Source: Oscillospiraceae bacterium
GTDB lineage: Bacteria; Bacillota; Clostridia; Oscillospirales; Oscillospiraceae
DNA length: 64,000 bases
Assembly (NCBI GenBank): GCA_009780435.1
Contig: WRAB01000014.1
Location: 1 to 64,000 of the forward strand
Reading direction: 5' to 3'
Shown here: positions 42,769-50,834 of the stretch, piece after piece
How positions within the stretch are numbered: position 1 is the stretch's first letter
Layout: each line of letters starts with the position of its first letter
The notes under the pieces: model-generated
The model's input: only the letters and a program-made list of their open reading frames with translations
Database searches by the model: none
What the model was told of the DNA's origin: nothing
Position numbers and translations under genes: made by a program

Positions 42769-45570
42769 TTAATCTACATCTTCTGATGGGGAGGTCTGCT
42801 GTTTTGGGCGTTGGACCATGAAATACCAGCCAGCACCACCTCCGGCAAGTACAACAACAGCAAACAGAAGCGCGATAGCTGTCACATCGTCTCTTCCCGG
42901 ATCTGGCGCTTCAACGTAGTACGCTTCTGCATCTTCTAGCGGTTCGGGGTCGTATAACCCCACATCTTCTAACACTTCGGGGTAATACGTTTCTGTATCT
43001 TCTGCCGGGGCCGGGCCATACATGATCGTGTCGTCTCGATCTTCGGAACAGTGGGTGATTACAATTTCTTGGATTTCCTCAGTTCTCATATGAACTGTGA
43101 AGGCAATGCCCGCATATTCTTGACCGAAATAATAAGTTCTCCGGCCTCTGTACTCCTCAATGTCCACAGGCTGACCTAAAACCGCTATCACCTCTTCCAT
43201 TGTGGAATCTTCAGTGATTCCCCCCGGCAGTTCTATGGAAAAGGAGTTATCCGGGTTAGAAAAATCAAGATCAACGCTCACCACAAAAGTATGAGCCAGT
43301 GGACGTATCTCCTCATCGTAATTGCGAAGTCGCGTCCGAATAAGAGCATCCCCTCTGGTTATGCCAATGCCACTTCCCCGCGCCGTCGGACCTATGTGCA
43401 TACCGGGATCTGAAAAGTACCAACCGTTTTCCACAAAAGCTTCCATTGGAGCGGGCAGACGATATAGATCCCCGTCAATTTTTACGATAAAGCTGTTCAA
43501 ATCATCGCTCAAACTCGTTGGTGCTTCATAGTTGCGCACAGAGATGGGGAAATCATCCGCCGCAAACTGGGGAATTTCCACCCGTTGTTCCGTGCGGTTA
43601 TCGCGCATAGATAGACCAACAACTAAATTGGTCTCCAGATCAACCGTAACACTCAAAGAAATGCCCTCTGCAGAGTAGCTCAGTGTTCGGAGGGGAGCGT
43701 GGTCTGTATACGAGTCCGGTTCGCCGTATGCTGCAAGAACTTCTTCATAGGTAGAGCCCATCGTGATATTTTGAGGAAATACAAGTGGGATTCTGCCGTG
43801 CCAAGCCTCCATTGTGCTAATGTACCGAACTACGCTTTCGCTTAAGGGAAGTTCCTCTTCCGTGGGGTTGAAAAAGGTTACACGGATTGTCTGATCCCCA
43901 TTTCTTAGATCCGTGCCGCGGCTGCGTGTTCTTGGGGCTACTATCACCTCGTCTAAATCTTCCCCTTCCCAACCATCTGCCGCAAGCTCAGAAAAGGGAG
44001 TCGATAGGGTGTATAAGACCCCGTTCAAACTGAACATGAAACTAAACATATCATCACTCAGCCCCTCTGGCGCCGGAGCGATTGGGCCGGTGGGCAGGGG
44101 GACCTCAGGGGCCGGCCGCCGGTCACTAAATGCGTCTCGTATGGAGCGGTCGCTCATGCCCATATTCATACTGATGACCAAATCGGTTGTCCGGTCGATG
44201 CGCATAAACGCATAGCCGAAATCCATCTGATATCGAAGCAACTCCGTTGTGCCTTCAAGCGAATCCTCCCTGCGGGTTGGTTCTCCGTGGATTGCGAGAA
44301 GCGCCTCATAGGGCATCCCTATTGTTATATTTCCCGGCAAGGTAACATGCGGTGGCCCAGTATGGTCAAAGCGTGTAAAGATAGCATAGACATAGGTCTC
44401 ATTTAAAGGCAGTTCCTCTCCCGTCAAGTTGATAAAATGCACAATCATACTCTGGTTTTCGTTTCGTATTTGCAGATTCGCCCTGCGCCCACGTGGATTT
44501 ACCATAAAACTAGATGCGACCCAGCCCCTTGCCTCCAGTTCGGAAAAGGGGATCGGAAAGGTGTACAACTCGCCGTTTAAACTGAATGTCAAGCTCTCTA
44601 AATCGTCGCTTAAGCCCTCCACCGGAACGCCTTGGGACGGTTCAATTTGGGAGCCTATCTCGGGCGCCACTGGCGAATCAATTTCGACATCGGCGCCAAA
44701 GGCGTGGAATATAAACTCGCTCGTCTCGCTCACGACGAGCTCTTCCCCCTCAATATCGACCCACAGCTGCATGTCTGTTGCGAGGGAGAGCGGATTGCTC
44801 GCAAGATCCGTCACGATGGTCATTTGCACATCGTCCAGAAAAAATGCAAAATCAACGCCGGGCTCTCCAAGATCTTCTAAAATATCGCCCATGGACTCCA
44901 GCGCAAAATCCGTAAGCGTCCGCCCGTCTAGCACAACAAACATCACCCTGGTATCATCCACTTCTTCGATTTCCACAGTCCGAACGGCTTCCAACTCAAT
45001 TTCAGGCATGTCGAGGATATCATCGGAGACCTCTTCGAACAAATCCTCCGCTGTCGCCGGGGGAAGGGGAATTTCCTCGCCATCAAAAAATACAAAAAAT
45101 TGCATCTCCCCGTCTTCTATCTCTATGTACATCTCCAAAATATTCGAACCAAAGCCGAACCCAGCCGCATGAATCATATGCATGATAATGGCCGCCTGCA
45201 TATCGTCTCCATCAACAATCATTTTTATGTTTCCGCTAGTATGCATAGCAATACTGCCCTCATCTAGGAACTCCATGTTCCTTCTCACAGAGAAATCGAT
45301 GTCATAAGCCCCCGAAGCCCCCGGCTCAATTGCGAGCCGTTGCATGGCGTCTTCATAAGCCTGAAGCGCCAATACTGCGTCAACGTCCACATCATAATAA
45401 GGCGGCACATTTACATCATTATATACATCATCGGTTGCGGGTTCTTCTGTACACGCTACCAGTGCCATACTCATGGCAAATAGAAGGAGAATGGCCCCGA
45501 AAACAGTGGCGGCACGGCGCAGACATGTTTGCGTACATCGGCAAAAAAATCCAAAATCCCAGGCACCCAT
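42769..45570 (-). CDS. exported protein with three tandem copies of an unrecognised domain
   Basis: The 933-residue protein has an export signal ending in a lipobox-like ALVAC (Cys40), a first domain (about 85-300) that looks like a LolA/DUF6612-type lipoprotein domain, then three homologous units of about 155 residues beginning near 319, 503 and 686. Each starts (G/S)LSDD...SF, has a LYT/LYR...PF(S)EL...GW stretch and ends with a G-I-T...YEEVL...G(E/Q)P hairpin like that of SmpA/BamE folds. An acidic linker (845-893) leads to a C-terminal membrane helix (about 896-918) and a short basic tail. I do not recognise the repeat as a named family. ATG 45570 follows AGGAG. It is a single gene. Confidence 0.85.
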   Translation of the reverse strand: MGAWDFGFFCRCTQTCLRRAATVFGAILLLFAMSMALVACTEEPATDDVYNDVNVPPYYDVDVDAVLALQAYEDAMQRLAIEPGASGAYDIDFSVRRNMEFLDEGSIAMHTSGNIKMIVDGDDMQAAIIMHMIHAAGFGFGSNILEMYIEIEDGEMQFFVFFDGEEIPLPPATAEDLFEEVSDDILDMPEIELEAVRTVEIEEVDDTRVMFVVLDGRTLTDFALESMGDILEDLGEPGVDFAFFLDDVQMTIVTDLASNPLSLATDMQLWVDIEGEELVVSETSEFIFHAFGADVEIDSPVAPEIGSQIEPSQGVPVEGLSDDLESLTFSLNGELYTFPIPFSELEARGWVASSFMVNPRGRRANLQIRNENQSMIVHFINLTGEELPLNETYVYAIFTRFDHTGPPHVTLPGNITIGMPYEALLAIHGEPTRREDSLEGTTELLRYQMDFGYAFMRIDRTTDLVISMNMGMSDRSIRDAFSDRRPAPEVPLPTGPIAPAPEGLSDDMFSFMFSLNGVLYTLSTPFSELAADGWEGEDLDEVIVAPRTRSRGTDLRNGDQTIRVTFFNPTEEELPLSESVVRYISTMEAWHGRIPLVFPQNITMGSTYEEVLAAYGEPDSYTDHAPLRTLSYSAEGISLSVTVDLETNLVVGLSMRDNRTEQRVEIPQFAADDFPISVRNYEAPTSLSDDLNSFIVKIDGDLYRLPAPMEAFVENGWYFSDPGMHIGPTARGSGIGITRGDALIRTRLRNYDEEIRPLAHTFVVSVDLDFSNPDNSFSIELPGGITEDSTMEEVIAVLGQPVDIEEYRGRRTYYFGQEYAGIAFTVHMRTEEIQEIVITHCSEDRDDTIMYGPAPAEDTETYYPEVLEDVGLYDPEPLEDAEAYYVEAPDPGRDDVTAIALLFAVVVLAGGGAGWYFMVQRPKQQTSPSEDVD

Positions 45571-45795
45571 TTTTATTTCTCCTATTCAAAATCTAAATTT
45601 GGCTCGCCACATCAAACAAATTGGGAGAGCGTGGCGAATCCCTAATACTGCGGTCAGCATACCATAAAGATCCAGATAGATCAACAATGCCACTCTGAAA
45701 TAGGGTGGCATTGTGCACTTGTTTTATATTTTGCATAATTGACCAAAATCCGGTCACCCTATGGGTACTAGATTGCCCATTTGGGAGGGATTTCT

Positions 45796-46809
45796 TTGAC
45801 GAATCGGCGACTGGGGGACGCAACCCTTGCATTTGGCACGCCCCCTGTGCTCATCGGTCACGCCGCCGTGGCGGGGAAGCGGGAGGGCGAGGGGCCGTTA
45901 GGCTCCAGCTTTGACCATATCAGTGCCGACTCCTACTGGGGGGAGGCGACCTGGGAAAAGGCCGAGAGCACTATGCAGCGCACGGCTTTCGCCTTAGCGG
46001 CGGATAAGGCGGGGATCGCCCCCCGGACGATTGATTTTCTTTTTGCGGGGGACCTGCTCAACCAGTGTATCGGATCCACCTTTGGCAGCAGAGATAGTGA
46101 CATCCCATTTTTCGGCCTCTTCGGGGCCTGTTCCACCATGGGGGAGGCCCTCTGCTTGGCGGCCATGTCCATTGCGGGAGGATTCGCCCAACATGCGGCG
46201 GCGGTGACCTCATCCCACTTCTGCTCTGCCGAACGGCAGTTTCGGTTCCCTCTGGAATACGGCGGCCAGCGGACGCCCACCAGCCAGTGGACAGTCAGCG
46301 GCGCGGGCGCTTCGATCTTGGCGGCAACGGGCGACGGGCCGGCCATCACCCACGTCACGCCGGGGAAGATTGTCGATGCGGGGATCACAGACGCCAACAA
46401 CATGGGGGCGGCCATGGCCCCCGCCGCCTATGACACCATCCGCCAGCACTTTGCCGACACGGGCCGGACACCGGACGACTACGATCTCATCGTCACGGGG
46501 GATTTGGGGTCCCTCGGCCACGCCGTAGTGGTGGATTTCTTCAAAAAAGACGGGGTGACCATGCGCACCTATCAGGACTGCGGGCTCATGATCTTTGACC
46601 GCCAAAAGCAGCAGGTGGACGCCGGGGGCTCCGGTTGCGGATGTGCGGCCACGGTGCTAAACGGGTATCTCCTCAACGCCATGCGGGCAGGCAAGTGGAA
46701 CCGGATTCTATTCTGCCCCACAGGGGCGCTGATGAGCGTGACCTCCAGCCAGCAGGGAGAGAGCATTCCGGGCATCTGCCACGCCGTGGCGATTTCTACC
46801 ATCGGATAG
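45796..46809 (+). CDS. spoVAD: stage V sporulation protein AD
   Basis: The 337-residue protein belongs to the thiolase-like SpoVAD family, which binds dipicolinic acid and helps import it into the forespore. Family features are GSSFDHISADSYWGE, GDLLNQCIGSTFG, FFGLFGACSTMGE and the late GGSGCGCAATVLNGYLL. Length matches (about 338). The start is TTG 45796, six to seven bases after GGGAGGG. SpoVAE follows 12 bp after its stop, but SpoVAC, normally first in this operon, is missing: the gene upstream lies on the other strand and is unrelated. Confidence 0.95.
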   Translation: MTNRRLGDATLAFGTPPVLIGHAAVAGKREGEGPLGSSFDHISADSYWGEATWEKAESTMQRTAFALAADKAGIAPRTIDFLFAGDLLNQCIGSTFGSRDSDIPFFGLFGACSTMGEALCLAAMSIAGGFAQHAAAVTSSHFCSAERQFRFPLEYGGQRTPTSQWTVSGAGASILAATGDGPAITHVTPGKIVDAGITDANNMGAAMAPAAYDTIRQHFADTGRTPDDYDLIVTGDLGSLGHAVVVDFFKKDGVTMRTYQDCGLMIFDRQKQQVDAGGSGCGCAATVLNGYLLNAMRAGKWNRILFCPTGALMSVTSSQQGESIPGICHAVAISTIG

Positions 46810-46821
46810 GGGGAGTTGGAT

Positions 46822-47190
46822 ATGTACCAGATATTGCTGCCGTATATCAAGGCCTTTGTGGCGGGGGGAATCCTCTGCGCCATTGGGCAGGTGCTAATTG
46901 ACCGGACGAAACTGACCCCGGCTCGGATATTGGTCGTCTATGTGGTGGCGGGCGTCATATTGGGGGCCGTGGGGGTGTATCAGCCCTTTGTAGAGTGGGC
47001 CGGCGCCGGGGCGACAGTACCCCTGACGGGATTCGGCAACGTATTGGCCCAGGGGATGAAAGACGCCGTCACCGAGAAGGGGATCCTGGGGATATTCAGC
47101 GGCGCCTTCACCGCAGGCGCCGCCGGGATCGGTGCGGCGGTGATCTTCGGGTATCTGGCCGCCGTGGTGTTTCGACCGGAGGAGAAATAA
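46822..47190 (+). CDS. spoVAE: stage V sporulation protein AE
   Basis: The 122-residue membrane protein has about four hydrophobic segments and the family pattern LPYIKAFVAGGILCAIGQVLIDRTKLTPARIL, TGFGNVLAQGMKDAV and GILGIFSGAFTAGAAGIGAA. SpoVAE is part of the membrane channel that moves Ca-dipicolinate during sporulation and germination. ATG 46822 follows GGGGGAG. It is cotranscribed with spoVAD and is followed by a palindromic repeat element instead of further spore genes. Confidence 0.95.
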   Translation: MYQILLPYIKAFVAGGILCAIGQVLIDRTKLTPARILVVYVVAGVILGAVGVYQPFVEWAGAGATVPLTGFGNVLAQGMKDAVTEKGILGIFSGAFTAGAAGIGAAVIFGYLAAVVFRPEEK

Positions 47191-47222
47191 TAGGGAAGGT
47201 TGGGTTTCGTAGAGGGCGCATG

Positions 47223-47349
47223 AAAGCCTCCTTTTCTAAAGGAGGTGGCAGAGCGAAGCTCTGACGGAGGATTATCTCTGCGTCGCAGGTCAAGAGCGAA
47301 TTCTCAGTCAGCTTCGCTGATAGCTCCTTTACGAAAGGAGCCTGTGGGC
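47223..47349. repeat. palindromic non-coding element, MITE-like
   Basis: About 125 bp of nested inverted repeats: CCTCCTTT-tct-AAAGGAGG at the left end, GCTCCTTT-acg-AAAGGAGC at the right, and AGAGC-gaa-GCTCT and CAGC-ttc-GCTG in between. It shares the GAAGCTCTGACGGAGG core with 19752-19825. There is no coding capacity. Confidence 0.6.
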
Positions 47350-47371
47350 CGAATAGAACAGATACTACAAC

Positions 47372-47406
47372 AATCAGAACCACCACTTGAAGTGGTGGTT
47401 CTGATT
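47372..47406 (-). terminator. hairpin at end of nifS-nadA-nifU operon
   Basis: AATCAGAACCACCACTT (47372-47388) and AAGTGGTGGTTCTGATT in inverted order (47390-47406) form a perfect stem just past the nifU stop. Downstream T residues are few. Confidence 0.7.
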
Positions 47407-47407
47407 C

Positions 47408-47827
47408 TCAATGACACTCTGCGCAATTTAACGCACAGCCCATGATGGGTTCCGGATCGATCCCCTGCCGCCTGTAGTAATCTGCGATGGCGGAGCGGAT
47501 ACCCTCCTCGGCCAAGACAGAGCAGTGGAGCTTTTCCCGGGGGAGGCCGTCTAAGGCCTCGGTGACGGCCCGGTTAGAGATATCCAGGGCCTCTTCAATG
47601 GTCTTGCCTTTCACCAACTCCGTGGAGATGGAACTGGTGGCAATGGCGGCGCCGCAGCCGTAGGTCTTAAAGCGGACGTCTTGGATCACGCCATCTTTGA
47701 TGTACATATAAATTTTCATAACATCGCCGCATTTGGGGTTGCCCACTTGGCCGATCCCGTTGGCGTTTTCCAATTCTCCCACATTGCGGGGGTTGGCAAA
47801 GTGATCCATTACTTTTTCAGAATACAT
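47408..47827 (-). CDS. nifU: NifU/IscU-type Fe-S cluster scaffold
   Basis: The 139-residue protein holds the three scaffold cysteines in the expected contexts: GNPKCGD, TYGCGAAIA and EKLHCSVLAEE. The scaffold accepts sulfur from a cysteine desulfurase and assembles 2Fe-2S or 4Fe-4S clusters. The C-terminus carries an extra CALNCAECH stretch with two more cysteines, which is typical of the clostridial NifU-like form. ATG 47827 follows AAAAAGGAG. It is the last gene of nifS-nadA-nifU, so its clusters may go first to quinolinate synthase. Confidence 0.94.
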   Translation of the reverse strand: MYSEKVMDHFANPRNVGELENANGIGQVGNPKCGDVMKIYMYIKDGVIQDVRFKTYGCGAAIATSSISTELVKGKTIEEALDISNRAVTEALDGLPREKLHCSVLAEEGIRSAIADYYRRQGIDPEPIMGCALNCAECH

Positions 47828-47862
47828 TCTATTTTTCTCCTTTTTGTGCGCTAGGGAATCTA

Positions 47863-48777
47863 TTATAGCGCCACCATACGGTCTAAACTGGTTTTGGCCG
47901 CATGGATCTCTGCTTCCGACAGTTTGATCTCATACACGCCCTTTTCCAGGGCGTTATACAGGTCTTCCAACTGGATTTTTTTCATATTGGGGCAGATAAA
48001 CCCGGCGGAAACGGAGAAAATCTTCTTCTCCGGCAACTCCCGCCGGAGCCGTTCCACAATAGACAGCTCCGTGCCGATGATGATCTCCGCGGCCGGGGTT
48101 GTCCGGGCAAAGTCCAGGATTTGCGACGTGCTCCCCACAAAATCCGCCTCGGCCAGCACCGCCTCCTGACACTCGGGATGGACGGCAAAGACGGCGTGGG
48201 GGTACCGGGTCTTGGCCTGTTTTGCCTGGTCAGCGGTGACCCGGTCATGGATGGGACAGAAACCGGGGTGGAAGTAAAAGGTCTTTTCCGGCACCTGTTC
48301 GGCCACATAGCGGCCCAGATTCCGATCCGGTATGAAAATGATCTCCTCTGCGTCCATCTGTCGGGCGATCCGCACTGCCGAAGAGGAGGTGCAGCACACA
48401 TCCGACACGGCCTTCACCGCCGCAGAAGAGTTGACATAGCACATGACAGCGGCATTGGGATACTTCTCCCGCAGGGCGAGGACGTCCTCCGGCTCCACCA
48501 TATCCGCCATGGGACAGCCCGCATCGGGCGCAGGGAGTAAGATCGTCTTATGCGGACTTAGAATCTTCGCGCTCTCGGCCATAAACCGGACACCACAGAG
48601 GACGATCATGTCCTCTTCCGCCTCCTTGGCCTGTCTGGCCATCTCGAAGGAGTCCCCCACCACATGGGCCGCGTCCTGGATCTCCAGGGGCTGATAGTAG
48701 TGGGCCAGGATCAGCGCACCCCGCTCCTGGGCCAGGTCGAGAATGCGCCGTTGTAGATCGTTTAATGGGATAGACAT
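47863..48777 (-). CDS. nadA: quinolinate synthase A
   Basis: The 304-residue 4Fe-4S enzyme condenses iminoaspartate with dihydroxyacetone phosphate to quinolinate in NAD synthesis. Typical blocks are ILAHYYQPLEIQDAAHVVGDS, CGVRFMAESAKILSP, MCYVNSSAAVKA, HPECQEAV, IIGTE and ICPNMKK; the cluster cysteines in these blocks are in place. ATG 48777 lies two bases from the nifS stop, with GGAGGAGG inside nifS. nadB and nadC are not in this window, so iminoaspartate must come from a gene elsewhere. The close coupling to Fe-S genes is notable. Confidence 0.96.
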   Translation of the reverse strand: MSIPLNDLQRRILDLAQERGALILAHYYQPLEIQDAAHVVGDSFEMARQAKEAEEDMIVLCGVRFMAESAKILSPHKTILLPAPDAGCPMADMVEPEDVLALREKYPNAAVMCYVNSSAAVKAVSDVCCTSSSAVRIARQMDAEEIIFIPDRNLGRYVAEQVPEKTFYFHPGFCPIHDRVTADQAKQAKTRYPHAVFAVHPECQEAVLAEADFVGSTSQILDFARTTPAAEIIIGTELSIVERLRRELPEKKIFSVSAGFICPNMKKIQLEDLYNALEKGVYEIKLSEAEIHAAKTSLDRMVAL

Positions 48778-48778
48778 G

Positions 48779-49942
48779 TTACGCCTCCTCCCACAAGGGC
48801 GACATAGCCCGCAATTTTTCTACGATGTTCGGCAGGGTCTCTAGAATATAATCGACGTCAGCCTCTGTGTTCTCCTCTCCCAGGGATAGTCGGACAGAGC
48901 CGTGGGCGATCTCGTGGGGCAGGCCGATGGCCAAGAGCACATGGGATGGATCCAACGACCCGGAGGAACAGGCGGAGCCCGACGACGCGGCAATCCCCGC
49001 CGCGTCCAACAGGAGGATCATGGCCTCGCCCTCGACGCATTCAAATACAAAACTGGCCGACCCCGGCAGACGGTTCACGGGGTCTCCCGTCAACTGGGTG
49101 CGGGGGATTTGCAAGAGGCCCGCGATGAGCTTGTCCCGCAGGGCTTCGATCTTCGCGCTAGACGCCGCTAGCGTTTGGACGGATTCCTCCAGCGCCGCCG
49201 CCATGCCGCAGATACCGGCTACATTTTCCGTGCCGCTCCGCTTGCCCCGCTCCTGGGCGCCACCGGTGATAAAGGAGGGCAACCGCACCCCTTTTCGGAC
49301 ATATAGGGCGCCGATCCCCTTGGGACCGCGGAACTTGTGGGCCGACAGGCTCATAAGGTCAATCTCCATGGCCGTCACATCTACGGGGATGTGACCTACG
49401 GCCTGGACGGCGTCGGTGTGGAACAATATCCCGTTTTCCCGGGCGATGGCACCAATCTCCCGGATAGGATAAATGGTACCGATCTCGTTGTTGGCGAACA
49501 TGACGGTGATGAGAATCGTATCCGAACGAATGGTCGCTCTCAGATCGTCCAATGAGATGTGTCCGTATTCGTCTACGGGCAGATAGGTCACATCAAAGCC
49601 GTGTTTTTCCAAGTCTTTCACGGTGTGATCTACTGCGTGGTGTTCAATGGCGGTGGTGATGATGTGGCGGCCCTTTTGGCCCAATATCTCGGCAACGCCG
49701 CGGATGGCCCAGTTGTCGGCCTCGGTCCCACTGCCGGTGAAAAAAATCTCATCCGGCTTCGCCCCGATGGCAGCAGCTACTGTCTCCCGTGCCTCATCTA
49801 AGGCGCGTCTGGCCGCTCGGCCCAGTCGATATACGCTGGACGGGTTGCCGAATCCCTCTTGTAGCCAGGGGAGCATGGCGGATAGGGCCGTCTCCGAAAG
49901 ACGGGTGGTGGCGGCGTTGTCCGCGTAAACAAATCGTGACAT
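48779..49942 (-). CDS. nifS: cysteine desulfurase, NifS/IscS type
   Basis: The 387-residue PLP enzyme removes sulfur from cysteine to give alanine and a persulfide. It has DNAATT at the start, FGNPSS, HHAVDH, the PLP lysine in SAHKFRGPKGIG, and the catalytic cysteine in SGSACSSG. ATG 49942 follows GGAGGG. It heads nifS-nadA-nifU and is divergent from rex. A NifS-like gene beside the NAD genes is known in Bacillus, where it serves the NadA cluster; here the scaffold is added to the same unit. Confidence 0.95.
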   Translation of the reverse strand: MSRFVYADNAATTRLSETALSAMLPWLQEGFGNPSSVYRLGRAARRALDEARETVAAAIGAKPDEIFFTGSGTEADNWAIRGVAEILGQKGRHIITTAIEHHAVDHTVKDLEKHGFDVTYLPVDEYGHISLDDLRATIRSDTILITVMFANNEIGTIYPIREIGAIARENGILFHTDAVQAVGHIPVDVTAMEIDLMSLSAHKFRGPKGIGALYVRKGVRLPSFITGGAQERGKRSGTENVAGICGMAAALEESVQTLAASSAKIEALRDKLIAGLLQIPRTQLTGDPVNRLPGSASFVFECVEGEAMILLLDAAGIAASSGSACSSGSLDPSHVLLAIGLPHEIAHGSVRLSLGEENTEADVDYILETLPNIVEKLRAMSPLWEEA

Positions 49943-49974
49943 AAAATCCCTCCTTCGCCGGGGTGTCATTGAAA

Positions 49975-50003
49975 ACATGCTGGGAAAGCATCTCCCAGCA
50001 TGT
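49975..50003 (-). other. hairpin in nifS leader
   Basis: ACATGCTGGG (49975-49984) and CCCAGCATGT (49994-50003) pair perfectly in the transcribed leader of nifS, 33 bp before its start codon. It could be an operator or an RNA control element; no known family is recognised. Confidence 0.5.
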
Positions 50004-50027
50004 GAAGCGCCAATTCTAATCTTTATA

Positions 50028-50056
50028 AATTTATACCAAAGAGGTTTGTTTGTCAA
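50028..50056 (-). promoter_or_regulatory. promoter of nifS operon
   Basis: Minus strand: TTGACA (50056-50051), 17-bp spacer, TAAATT (50033-50028), with TATAAA two bases nearer as an alternative -10. It is back to back with the rex promoter. Confidence 0.6.
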
Positions 50057-50065
50057 TACACGACC

Positions 50066-50094
50066 TTGATATTATGTGTACTTTATGGTACAAT
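50066..50094 (+). promoter_or_regulatory. promoter of rex
   Basis: TTGATA (50066-50071), 17-bp spacer, TACAAT (50089-50094). The gap between the divergent -35 boxes is only nine bases. Confidence 0.7.
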
Positions 50095-50116
50095 AACCGC
50101 CAAACGGCTATTGTAC
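50088..50116. promoter_or_regulatory. interrupted palindrome over rex -10
   Basis: GTACAATAACCG and CGGCTATTGTAC (50105-50116) form a dyad around CCAAA, with one mismatch in each arm. It starts inside the -10 and spans the expected transcription start. It does not match the usual Rex site (TTGTGAA...TTCACAA). A repressor site is inferred. Confidence 0.5.
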
Positions 50117-50166
50117 AGACCGGTGTAGTACAGCCCCATTCCAAAGGAAGAGGCAATATTGCAATC

Positions 50167-50820
50167 ATGAAAAAAGCGAAAATCAGCCACAATGTTATCT
50201 TGCGCCTCCCCCGGTACCTCCGCTATTTGGAGGCCCTCCACAGGGGTGGCACGATCCGCATCTCCTCCGAGGAGTTGGGGCGACGCATGGGGATTCCCGC
50301 CTCCCAGATCCGGCAGGATCTCTCCTGTTTCGGTGCGTTCGGCCAGCGGGGCTATGGCTATCGGGTGGAAATGCTCATCCGGGAAGTGTCCGAAATTCTC
50401 GGCATCAGCGAGGAGCGGCGCGCCGTGGTGATCGGGGCCGGCAACTTGGGCCGGGCTATCATCAGCAATTTCCCCTTTTCTCAATACGGTATCCGTTTAA
50501 CCCACGCTTTCGACATCTCAGTGGATATTGTAGGGCAGTCCCTATCCGGCTTGACAATCAGCCATATAGACACCTTAGAGGCCGAATTCCAAAAGAACCG
50601 CCCCGATGTGGCGGTCTTAACCATGTCCGCCGAGAGCGCCCCCGCCATCGCAGATCGTCTTATCGCCGCCGGGATCCGGGGCATCTGGAATTTCACCAAC
50701 GAAGACCTGATTGTCTCTAACCCTCACGTGGTGGTGGAAAACATCCATTTTTCCGACAGTCTCCTGACCCTCAGCTACTACATGGCCCGAGGGATTGAAA
50801 ACGAAAACAGTCCATCTTAG
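50167..50820 (+). CDS. rex: redox-sensing transcriptional repressor Rex
   Basis: The 217-residue protein has a winged-helix head (SEELGRRMGIPASQIRQDLSCFGAFG) and a Rossmann domain with VVIGAGNLGRAIISNF for NADH, plus the swapped C-terminal helix region. Rex represses fermentation and respiration genes until NADH rises. ATG 50167 is used; the GGAAGAGG site is about 13 bases away, a rather long gap. It is divergent from nifS-nadA-nifU, so the NAD(H) sensor sits opposite an NAD synthesis gene. The large SLH protein gene follows 14 bp later. Confidence 0.96.
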   Translation: MKKAKISHNVILRLPRYLRYLEALHRGGTIRISSEELGRRMGIPASQIRQDLSCFGAFGQRGYGYRVEMLIREVSEILGISEERRAVVIGAGNLGRAIISNFPFSQYGIRLTHAFDISVDIVGQSLSGLTISHIDTLEAEFQKNRPDVAVLTMSAESAPAIADRLIAAGIRGIWNFTNEDLIVSNPHVVVENIHFSDSLLTLSYYMARGIENENSPS

Positions 50821-50834
50821 CGAGGTATTTTTTT

